Positions 43,430-50,833 of a stretch of 64,000 nt of DNA are shown one piece after another. The stretch comes from Corynebacterium bovis DSM 20582 = CIP 54.80. GTDB taxonomy: Bacteria > Actinomycetota > Actinomycetes > Mycobacteriales > Mycobacteriaceae. The notes beneath the pieces are model-generated. The model was not told where the DNA came from. It searched no databases and was given only the letters and a program-made list of their open reading frames with translations. A program made the translations under genes and the position numbers. The stretch covers positions 496,001 to 560,000 of the forward strand of contig NZ_CP047187.1 of NCBI RefSeq assembly GCF_030408615.1, given 5' to 3'. How positions within the stretch are numbered: position 1 is the first letter of the stretch; every line of letters begins with the position of its first letter.

Positions 43430-44224
43430 ATGGGATTCCGCAGGAAGCGCACCGTCATCCCCGGCAAGACGCCGGGTGAGCTCGACGCCATGGAGGCCGC
43501 CGGCGAGATCGTCGGCCGGGCCCTCCGCGCCGTGAAGGAGGCCGCCGCCCCCGGGGTGACGACCCTCGAGCTCGACGCCGTCGCCGAGGACGTCATCCGC
43601 TCCGCCGGGGCCGTCCCGACGTTCAAGGGCTACGGTGGCTTCCCCGGCAGCATCTGCTCCTCCGTCAACGACATGATCGTCCACGGCATCCCCGACACCG
43701 CGGCCGTCCTCGCCGAGGGCGACCTCGTCTCGATCGACTGCGGTGCGACCCTCGACGGCTGGGTCGGCGACTCCGCGTGGACCTTCGCCGTCGGCGAGCC
43801 CACCGACGAGCACCGCCGGCTCAACGAGGCCACGGAATGGGTCCTCGCCCGCGGCATCGAGGCGATGGTCCCCGGCGCCCGGCTCACCGACATCTCGTGG
43901 GCCCTCGAGTGCGCGACCGCCGACGCCGAGGAGCGCTTCGGCGTCGACCTGTGGATCGTTGACGGGTACGGCGGCCACGGCATCGGCCGGGAGATGCACG
44001 AGGAGCCCTACCTCGCCAACGAGGGTCGCCCGGGGCGGGGCCCGTTCATCGAGGAGGGGTCGACGCTCGCCATCGAGCCGATGCTCGCCCTCGGCACGGC
44101 GGACTCCCGGGTTCTCGACGACGACTGGGGCGTCGTCACGCTCGACGGATCGTGGGCCTCCCACTGGGAGCACACCGTCGCCGCGACGGCCGACGGCCCC
44201 CGGATCCTCACGCCCCGCCGCTGA
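43430..44224 (+). CDS. map: Type I methionine aminopeptidase
   Basis: Removes N-terminal methionine. The 264 aa product has the metal-ligand set: Asp residues in [17 protein letters not shown], His in [12 protein letters not shown], Glu in STLAIEPML and Glu near the C-terminus in [10 protein letters not shown]. The ATG at 43430 gives [18 protein letters not shown] and has GAGGAG upstream. The short N-terminus lacks the zinc-finger and SH3 extension. Confidence 0.96.
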   Translation: MGFRRKRTVIPGKTPGELDAMEAAGEIVGRALRAVKEAAAPGVTTLELDAVAEDVIRSAGAVPTFKGYGGFPGSICSSVNDMIVHGIPDTAAVLAEGDLVSIDCGATLDGWVGDSAWTFAVGEPTDEHRRLNEATEWVLARGIEAMVPGARLTDISWALECATADAEERFGVDLWIVDGYGGHGIGREMHEEPYLANEGRPGRGPFIEEGSTLAIEPMLALGTADSRVLDDDWGVVTLDGSWASHWEHTVAATADGPRILTPRR

Positions 44225-44604
44225 GCCGGCGGGGAGGGGGCCCGGGGGGTCGGGGACCGCGCCGCCCCGGGGAACGCGACGGTCGGCGGGCCCGGGGAGC
44301 GGGGAGGGGCCCGGAGACGGTGATTTGCCGTGTCCTGCGGAAATAGGTAGGGTCAAACGTCGGTGTGCGGTCTGTGAGGACCGCGCCCGACTGACGCTGC
44401 GCCGGCACCGTCCCTCCGGGGACCCGCCGGCAGCCACCGGGATCCGCCGGCACCAGCCACGGAACCCCCGGCAGAGACCGTCCCGCCGAGCAGGTGGGGG
44501 TCCGCAGCACAGCGTCGAGAGACCTGAGACAGACGCCGAATGGCCCGGACATCCGTGCCCCACCCGCGAGGGAGGGCACGCCCGGGCCGGGAAATGTGGA
44601 GGAT
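44225..44604 (+). other. map-infA intergenic region with long infA leader
   Basis: No gene here. The first 100 bases are G-rich repeats; the infA promoter is at 44325-44353. The leader of about 250 bases contains GCGGTC-TGTGAG-GACCGC near 44365-44383. Confidence 0.5.
44325..44353 (+). promoter_or_regulatory. Promoter of infA
   Basis: TTGCCG (44325-44330), a 17 bp spacer, TAGGGT (44348-44353). Confidence 0.65.
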
Positions 44605-44826
44605 ATGGCTAAGAAGGAAGGCGCCATTGAGGTTGAGGGCCGCATCGTCGAGCCCCTGCCGAACGCGATGTTCCGGGTGGAGCTGGACAACGGGCACAAG
44701 GTGCTCGCCCACATCTCCGGGAAGATGCGCCAGCACTACATCCGTATCCTCCCCGAGGACCGGGTCGTCGTGGAACTGTCCCCGTACGACCTGACCCGCG
44801 GCCGTATCGTCTACCGCTACAAGTAG
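44605..44826 (+). CDS. infA: Translation initiation factor IF-1
   Basis: A 73 aa OB-fold protein starting [20 protein letters not shown] with [18 protein letters not shown] and ending [11 protein letters not shown], complete. GTGGAGGAT is the ribosome-binding site. rpmJ, which often follows infA, is absent; rpsM begins 294 bases later. Confidence 0.98.
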   Translation: MAKKEGAIEVEGRIVEPLPNAMFRVELDNGHKVLAHISGKMRQHYIRILPEDRVVVELSPYDLTRGRIVYRYK

Positions 44827-44908
44827 ACCCCGCGTCGCCCGGACCGGGCGGGTGCCCGCCCCGCGGACACCGCACCCGGTCCCCGTGACGTGGTCTGCGT
44901 CAACGCGG

Positions 44909-44934
44909 CGTCGGGACCCTGACAGATCCCGACG
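44909..44934 (+). terminator. Hairpin between infA and rpsM
   Basis: CGTCGGGA, 10-base loop, TCCCGACG is a perfect 8 bp stem. It is not followed by a T-run, so it may be an attenuator or processing site in the rpsM leader instead. Confidence 0.45.
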
Positions 44935-45120
44935 GCTCAGGAGACTCAGACACCGAGCCCTATTCGCCTCCACACCTCCCACCGTGTGACCGCACCGCCC
45001 CCGGGCGGGCGCCACACGGGACCCACCTTCGGCCGCGGCGGCCGGAGCCCCGTCCGACGGCGACGTCGGACCGGGGACGAGTGTGGAGAAAACCGCCGCA
45101 TGACCGGAAGGAAATGCCAC

Positions 45121-45489
45121 ATGGCACGCCTTGCTGGTGTTGACCTCCCGCGCGACAAGCGCATGGAGGTCGCACTCACCTACATCTACGGCATCGGCCC
45201 CACCCGATCCGCCGAGCTTCTGGAGAAGTCCGGAATCTCTCCTGACCTTCGCACGAAGGACCTCACGGACGAGCAGCTGACCGTTCTGCGTGACCTCATC
45301 GAGAACTCCTGGAAGGTCGAGGGTGACCTCCGCCGCCAGGTGCAGGCCGACATCCGTCGGAAGATCGAGATCGGCAGCTACCAGGGTCTGCGTCACCGTC
45401 GCGGGCTGCCGGTCCGCGGCCAGCGCACGAAGACCAACGCCCGTACCCGTAAGGGCCCGAAGAAGACGATCGCAGGAAAGAAGAAGTAA
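45121..45489 (+). CDS. rpsM: 30S ribosomal protein S13
   Basis: S13 (122 aa) contacts tRNA and the 50S subunit. The ATG at 45121 gives [29 protein letters not shown] precedes it. The [24 protein letters not shown] tail is diagnostic. The stop shares a base with rpsK (TAATG). Confidence 0.98.
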   Translation: MARLAGVDLPRDKRMEVALTYIYGIGPTRSAELLEKSGISPDLRTKDLTDEQLTVLRDLIENSWKVEGDLRRQVQADIRRKIEIGSYQGLRHRRGLPVRGQRTKTNARTRKGPKKTIAGKKK

Positions 45490-45893
45490 TGCCTCCGAAG
45501 ACTCGCTCCACCTCGCGCCGCACCGGCCGCCGCGTCGTCAAGAAGAATGTCACGCACGGTGCCGCGTACATCAAGTCCACCTTCAACAACACCATCGTGT
45601 CCATCACGGACGAGAAGGGTGCCGTCATCTCCTGGGCGTCCTCCGGGCACGTCGGCTTCAAGGGCTCGCGCAAGTCGACGCCCTTCGCCGCGCAGATGGC
45701 CGCCGAGTCCGCCGCCCGCAAGGCGATGGAGCACGGCATGAAGAAGGTCGACGTGTTCGTCAAGGGCCCGGGGTCCGGTCGCGAGACCGCCATCCGTTCC
45801 CTGTCCACCGCTGGCCTTGAGGTCGGCACGATCTCCGACGTGACGCCCCAGCCGCACAACGGCTGCCGTCCGCCGAAGCGTCGCCGCGTCTAA
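45489..45893 (+). CDS. rpsK: 30S ribosomal protein S11
   Basis: S11 (134 aa) shapes the platform near the mRNA exit. It has [12 protein letters not shown], the [23 protein letters not shown] block and the ending [20 protein letters not shown]. It is coupled to rpsM; rpsD starts 43 bases later. Confidence 0.98.
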   Translation: MPPKTRSTSRRTGRRVVKKNVTHGAAYIKSTFNNTIVSITDEKGAVISWASSGHVGFKGSRKSTPFAAQMAAESAARKAMEHGMKKVDVFVKGPGSGRETAIRSLSTAGLEVGTISDVTPQPHNGCRPPKRRRV

Positions 45894-45936
45894 CAGAGCA
45901 CCACAAGGTCACACCAAGAAAGGATAGGGATCAGTT

Positions 45937-46542
45937 ATGGCCCGTTACACCGGCCCCGCTACCCGCAAGTCCCGTCGCCTCCGCGTCGACCTCGTCGGCG
46001 GCGACAGCTCCTTCGAGCGCCGCCCGTACCCCCCGGGGCAGGCCGGCCGCGCCCGCATCAAGGAGTCCGAGTACCTCATCCAGCTGCAGGAGAAGCAGAA
46101 GGCCCGCTTCATCTACGGCGTCATGGAGAAGCAGTTCCGGCGGTACTACGCCGAGGCGAACCGTCAGCCCGGCAAGACCGGTGACAACCTCGTCGTCCTG
46201 CTCGAGACCCGGCTGGACAACGTCGTCTACCGTGCCGGCCTCGCCCGGACCCGGCGGCAGGCCCGCCAGCTCGTGTCCCACGGGCACTTCACCGTGAACG
46301 GGCGCAAGGTCAACGTGCCGTCGTTCAAGGTGTCCCAGTACGACATCATCGACGTCCGGGACAAGTCCCGCTCGATGCTGTGGTACGAGGAGGCCCAGGA
46401 GAACCTCGTCGACGCCGTCGTCCCGGCGTGGCTCCAGGTTGTCCCGTCCTCCCTGCGCATCCTCGTGCACCAGCTGCCCGAGCGCGCCCAGATCGACATC
46501 CCGCTGCAGGAGCAGCTGATCGTCGAGCTGTACTCGAAGTAG
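45937..46542 (+). CDS. rpsD: 30S ribosomal protein S4
   Basis: S4 (201 aa) nucleates 30S assembly. It has ARYTGPATRKSRRL at the start, ERRPYPPGQAGR, and the S4 RNA-binding domain RLDNVVYRAGLARTRRQARQ onward. There is no zinc-binding cysteine set, so it is the zinc-free form. The 240-base gap to rpoA holds a CCGGTGG/CCACCGG stem near 46562-46590 and a TATAGC before the rpoA site. Confidence 0.97.
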   Translation: MARYTGPATRKSRRLRVDLVGGDSSFERRPYPPGQAGRARIKESEYLIQLQEKQKARFIYGVMEKQFRRYYAEANRQPGKTGDNLVVLLETRLDNVVYRAGLARTRRQARQLVSHGHFTVNGRKVNVPSFKVSQYDIIDVRDKSRSMLWYEEAQENLVDAVVPAWLQVVPSSLRILVHQLPERAQIDIPLQEQLIVELYSK

Positions 46543-46782
46543 TCCGGGACCCCCGGGCTGCACCGGTGGCCCCGTCCCCGGACGGTCCCACCGGCCCGGC
46601 GCATCCCCCGGACGCGTCGGAGCCTCCCGGTGGTCGGCGTCGTCACCCGACGGCGTCCGGCCGCCACCCGTGTCCGGGCCCCGCCTCCGGCGGGACCCAC
46701 CCGTTCCTCACGTCGTCGCCCCCCGGGGCGGCGGCACCCAGCCGGCGTCATATAGCGGTCGCCGGGAAGGAGAATTCACCCC

Positions 46783-47796
46783 ATGCTGATCTCACAGCGC
46801 CCCGTCCTGTCCGAGGAGTTCGTCAGCCCGTCGCGCTCGCGGTTCGTCATCGAGCCGCTGGAGCCGGGCTTCGGCTACACCCTCGGCAACTCGCTGCGGC
46901 GGACCCTGCTGTCGTCCATCCCGGGCGCGGCGGTCACGTCCATCCGCATCGACGGTGTCCTGCACGAGTTCACGACGATCCCCGGTGTGAAGGAGGATGT
47001 CTCCGACATCATCCTCAACATCAAGTCCCTCGTGCTGTCGTCCGACTCCGACGAGCCGGTCACGATGTACATCCGCAAGGAGGGCGCCGGTGCGGTCACC
47101 GGTGAGGACGTCATGACGCCGACCGGCGTGGAGGTCCACAACCCGGACCTGCACATCGCGACGCTGAACGAGCAGGCGAAGCTGGACATCGAGCTCGTCG
47201 TCGAGCGCGGCCGCGGCTACGTGCCCGCCGCGCAGGCGACCGGGGAGATCGGCCGCATCCCGGTCGACCAGATCTACTCCCCGGTCCTCAAGGTGAGCTA
47301 CAAGGTCGAGGCCACCCGTGTCGAGCAGCGCACGGACTTCGACAAGCTCATCGTCGACGTCGAGACGAAGAACTCCATCACCGCGCGGGACGCGCTCGCG
47401 TCCGCCGGCCGGACCCTCGTGGAGCTCTTCGGCCTCGCGCAGGAGCTCAACACCGAGGCGGAGGGCATCGAGATCGGCCCGTCGCCGCAGGAGTCCGAGC
47501 ACATCGCCGCGTACAGCATGCCGATCGAGGACCTGAACTTCTCCGTCCGTTCGTACAACTGCCTCAAGCGTGAGGAGATCCACACCGTCGGTGAACTTGC
47601 CGCGCGCACGGAATCCGACCTGCTGGACATCCGCAACTTCGGGCAGAAGTCGATCAACGAGGTGAAGGTCAAGCTCGCCGGGCTGGGCCTGGGACTCAAG
47701 GACGCCCCGGAAGGCTTCGACATCAACGACATCGAGGGCTACGACGCCGAGTCGGGTGAGTGGATCGACACCGAGGGCGAGGACATCGCCGAGTAG
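46783..47796 (+). CDS. rpoA: DNA-directed RNA polymerase subunit alpha
   Basis: A 337 aa alpha subunit. The N-terminal dimerisation domain includes [20 protein letters not shown], and the C-terminal domain (about 250-315) has [20 protein letters not shown] and [16 protein letters not shown]. The ribosome-binding site is GGGAAGGAGAA. It is coupled in order with rplQ 51 bases later. Confidence 0.98.
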   Translation: MLISQRPVLSEEFVSPSRSRFVIEPLEPGFGYTLGNSLRRTLLSSIPGAAVTSIRIDGVLHEFTTIPGVKEDVSDIILNIKSLVLSSDSDEPVTMYIRKEGAGAVTGEDVMTPTGVEVHNPDLHIATLNEQAKLDIELVVERGRGYVPAAQATGEIGRIPVDQIYSPVLKVSYKVEATRVEQRTDFDKLIVDVETKNSITARDALASAGRTLVELFGLAQELNTEAEGIEIGPSPQESEHIAAYSMPIEDLNFSVRSYNCLKREEIHTVGELAARTESDLLDIRNFGQKSINEVKVKLAGLGLGLKDAPEGFDINDIEGYDAESGEWIDTEGEDIAE

Positions 47797-47847
47797 TCGC
47801 CCACCGGCACCCCAGCGCTCACACCAGTTCATACACGAGGAGAAGAC

Positions 47848-48420
47848 ATGCCTACCCCCAAGAAGGGCGCCCGCTTCGGCGGTTCTGCTTCCCACCAGAA
47901 GAAGATCCTTGCCAACCTTGCCGCCCAGCTCATCGAGCACGGCGCCATCCGCACGACGGACGCGAAGGCCAAGCTGCTGCGCCCGTACGTCGAGAAGATC
48001 ATCACCAAGGCGAAGAAGGGCACCGTCGCGGACCGCCGCAACGTGCTCAAGCTCATCACGGACAAGGAGGTCGTCGCCTACCTGTTCAACGAGCTCGCCC
48101 CGAAGTTCGAGAACCGTCCGGGTGGCTACACCCGGATCATCAAGCTCGAGAACCGCAAGGGTGACAACGCCCCGATGAGCCAGATCTCCCTGGCCACCGA
48201 GGAGCTCGTCTCCACCGAGGCCGCGCGCGCCACCCGCGCCGCGGCGTCGAAGAAGGCCGCCGAGGAGTCCACCACGGAGTCCGCCGCCACGACGGACGCC
48301 CCCGAGGTCGAGGCCGACACCGCCACCGACGCCCAGGCCGAGGCCGAGGCGAAGGAGGCGGAGTCCGCCGACGCCACCGAGGCCGCGGAGACCACCGAGG
48401 CCGACGCCGAGGAGAAGTAG
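47848..48420 (+). CDS. rplQ: 50S ribosomal protein L17 with acidic tail
   Basis: The first 120 residues are a normal L17 ([56 protein letters not shown]). About 70 further residues are an Ala/Glu/Thr/Asp-rich low-complexity tail, as in other actinobacterial L17 proteins but long. A strong terminator follows within 20 bases. Confidence 0.97.
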   Translation: MPTPKKGARFGGSASHQKKILANLAAQLIEHGAIRTTDAKAKLLRPYVEKIITKAKKGTVADRRNVLKLITDKEVVAYLFNELAPKFENRPGGYTRIIKLENRKGDNAPMSQISLATEELVSTEAARATRAAASKKAAEESTTESAATTDAPEVEADTATDAQAEAEAKEAESADATEAAETTEADAEEK

Positions 48421-48435
48421 TCCCCGGCTGACACC

Positions 48436-48478
48436 CGCCGACGGCCCGCATCCCTCCCCGGGGTGCGGGCCGTCGGCG
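48436..48478 (+). terminator. Terminator after rplQ
   Basis: CGCCGACGGCCCGCA, 13-base loop, TGCGGGCCGTCGGCG is a perfect 15 bp stem, the strongest in the window. It ends the alpha operon. Confidence 0.85.
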
Positions 48479-48578
48479 TCAGGGGTCCGTCGTCCCCCTC
48501 GACCGTGCCCGGCCACCGACCGGGCCCGGGCCGCCGGACCCCACCCGCACCCCACCCGCCCCCGACCCCGGGAGAACC

Positions 48579-49721
48579 GTGACCCGACACCACCTGACCG
48601 GGACCCTCTGGATGCTCAGCGGCCTCGCCGTGCTCGCCGGCCAGCTCACCGCCGTCATCCGCTGGCGCGGCATGTACTCCATGACAGACAACCTCATCGG
48701 CGACCTCGGGGCGTCCGGCTGCGGCCTCGTCCGCGACGCGTACGGCCCCCGGTACATCTGCAGTCCCGGCGCCGGCTGGTTCACCGGGCTCACCGCGACG
48801 GCCGGGATCCTCCTCGCGCTCGGCGCGGTCGTGCTGCTCACGTGGCCCGACGGCGGCGGTGAGGGCTCCGGCGACGGGGCCGGGCGCGACGGGAGCGACG
48901 GCGGCGACGGCGGTTTCGGCGGCAACGGGGCCGGGCGCGACGGCGGCGGTGACGGTCGTGGGGCCGTCCCGGTCGCCGGCCGCGGCGGGGGGCTGCGGCG
49001 GCGTGCGGTCGTCGCCGTGCCGCTCATCCTCGCCGGGTGCGGCATGACGGTCACGGGTCTCGCCCCGTCCGATGCCGCACCGGGCCTGCACGACGCCGCG
49101 ACCCTGTGGCAGGGCGTGTGGGTGTGGCTCGCCATGATCGGCGGGCTCACCGCCACCCGCGCCGCCCGCCGCGACGGGGGGCACGGTGTCCTCCACGGCG
49201 GGTACGCGCCGCTGACCTGCCTGCTCCTCGGCGTCTCCGTCGCGGGCGGGCTGGGGTTCCTGGCCCTCGGCACCCGCGGGATGCCCGGGATGTTCGAGCG
49301 GGCGTGGCTGGACCTGGGGACGGTGTGGATCATCGTCGTCGGTCTCGCCGCCGTGACGCTCGGCGGGGCCGGCGAGCGGGAGGAGATCCGCCGGGCGCGC
49401 ATCGCGCGGGATCAGGTGTTGCGCGCGGAGCGGGACCCGCTCGTCCGCGAGGCGGCGGCCCGCGTCGAGGGCGGCGCACCCGGGACCGGGACTGTGACCG
49501 GCGCCGGGACCGGGGCTGTGACCGGCGCGGGGACCGGGGCTGTGACCGGCGCGGACGGGGGCGGGGGACTGCCCGGCGGGGGCCGCGCACCCGGGAACGG
49601 GACCGGGACCGGCGCGGACGGGGGCGGGGGACTGCCCGGCGGGGTCCGCGCACCCGGGAACGGGACCGGCACGGACGCCGGCATGGACGCCGGCACGGAC
49701 GCCGAGGGGTGGGGCCGGTGA
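48579..49721 (+). CDS. Membrane protein, DUF998-like
   Basis: A 380 aa protein with about six to seven membrane segments. The N-terminus LTGTLWMLSGLAVLAGQLTA is followed by an extracytoplasmic SMTDNLIGDLGASGCG segment, which resembles DUF998 proteins. A Gly/Asp-rich loop lies near 90-130, and the tail (300-380) is built from DNA tandem repeats. The GTG start follows GGGAGAACC. It overlaps truA by 4 bases and so is in one transcript with it. Function is unknown. Confidence 0.7.
   Translation: MTRHHLTGTLWMLSGLAVLAGQLTAVIRWRGMYSMTDNLIGDLGASGCGLVRDAYGPRYICSPGAGWFTGLTATAGILLALGAVVLLTWPDGGGEGSGDGAGRDGSDGGDGGFGGNGAGRDGGGDGRGAVPVAGRGGGLRRRAVVAVPLILAGCGMTVTGLAPSDAAPGLHDAATLWQGVWVWLAMIGGLTATRAARRDGGHGVLHGGYAPLTCLLLGVSVAGGLGFLALGTRGMPGMFERAWLDLGTVWIIVVGLAAVTLGGAGEREEIRRARIARDQVLRAERDPLVREAAARVEGGAPGTGTVTGAGTGAVTGAGTGAVTGADGGGGLPGGGRAPGNGTGTGADGGGGLPGGVRAPGNGTGTDAGMDAGTDAEGWGR
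49482..49668 (+). repeat. Two families of coding tandem repeats before truA
   Basis: Three 24 bp units (GGGACCGGGGCTGTGACCGG plus CGCG) at 49482-49553 are followed by two units of about 60 bp starting GACGGGGGCGGGGGACTGCC. They encode the GTGAVTGA and GGGLPGG repeats of the tail. Confidence 0.75.
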
Positions 49722-50605
49722 GCGCCCCCGACGCCGGCACCGTCCGCGTCCGCCTCGACATCGCCTACGACGGCACGGACTTCCACGGCTGGGCGGCGCA
49801 GGACGGGCTGCGCACCGTCGCCGGCGTGCTGGAGGACCGGCTCGCGACCGTCGTGCGCCGGCCGGTGCGGCTCGTCGTCGCCGGGCGCACGGACGCCGGG
49901 GTGCACGCGCACGGCCAGGTCGCGCACGCCGACCTCCCGGCCGACGCCTTCACCCAGCGGTCCCTCACGGAACCCGCGGACCTGGTCCGTCGGCTGTCCC
50001 GGATGCTCCCGCCCGACATCCGGCTCCACGGTGCGTCCGCCGCGCCGGAGGGGTTCGACGCCCGCTTCTCCGCCCTGCGCCGGCACTACCTCTACCGGGT
50101 GTCCTGCGCACCCGCGGGTGTCCTGCCCGTGCGGGCGCGGGACACGGCGGCGTGGCGTCGTCCCGTCGACCGCGGGGCCATGCAGGCGGCGGCGGACGCC
50201 CTCGTCGGCCTGCACGACTTCGCCGCGTTCTGCCGCGCCCGGGAGGGCGCCACCACCGTGCGTGACCTGCAGGAGTTCACGTGGACCGACGTGTCCACGG
50301 ACGTCGAACCCGAGACCTACGAGGCCCGCGTCACCGCGGACGCCTTCTGCTGGTCGATGGTGCGGTCGCTCGTCGGAGCGTGCCTCGCGGTGGGGGAGGG
50401 GCGCCGCGCGGCCGGGTTCACCGGCGAGCTGCTCGGTGAACGACGCCGCAGTCCGCGGGTGCCCGTCGCCCCGGCGAACGGGCTGGCGTTGACGGGCGTG
50501 GACTACCCCGCGGACGAGCTGCTCGCCGCGCGGGCCGAGGAGACCCGGGCGACGCGGGGCCCGGTCGACGGCGCGGGTGACGGTGCGGGTGAGGGCACCG
50601 GGTGA
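49718..50605 (+). CDS. truA: tRNA pseudouridine(38-40) synthase TruA
   Basis: Modifies the tRNA anticodon stem-loop. The 295 aa protein has IAYDGTDFHGWAAQ (15-28), the catalytic Asp in GRTDAGVHAHGQ (about 57-68), FSALRRHYLYRV and FCWSMVRSLVGACLAVGEGR. The GTG start overlaps the stop of the previous gene (GTGA). The C-terminus ends in a short D/G repeat that continues into non-coding DNA. truA beside rplQ is the usual order in this group. Confidence 0.96.
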   Translation: MSAPDAGTVRVRLDIAYDGTDFHGWAAQDGLRTVAGVLEDRLATVVRRPVRLVVAGRTDAGVHAHGQVAHADLPADAFTQRSLTEPADLVRRLSRMLPPDIRLHGASAAPEGFDARFSALRRHYLYRVSCAPAGVLPVRARDTAAWRRPVDRGAMQAAADALVGLHDFAAFCRAREGATTVRDLQEFTWTDVSTDVEPETYEARVTADAFCWSMVRSLVGACLAVGEGRRAAGFTGELLGERRRSPRVPVAPANGLALTGVDYPADELLAARAEETRATRGPVDGAGDGAGEGTG

Positions 50606-50833
50606 CGGCGTCGGGTGACGGCGACGGCGGGCCGGACGGGGCGGGTGGGCCGGGGAGCGGCGCGGGTGAGGGCGACGGGTGAGGGCGACGGCCGGCCGCG
50701 CCTGACACCCTGAACAGCCTTCCCGACGCTGTCCGGGCAGCGCGGTATGGTTGCACGGACAGTTCGGCCCGGGCGTGACCCCGTCCGTCACAGGTGAGGG
50801 TCGTCGCCGAGACAGTGAGGACGTCAGCGCAGG

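Noticed and set aside
44827..45120. rpmJ between infA and rpsM
   Set aside because: No short basic frame with the L36 cysteine/histidine pattern is present.
46792..48555. A 587-codon - strand frame opposite rpoA and rplQ
   Set aside because: Antisense shadow of two unmistakable genes; no start site or motif.
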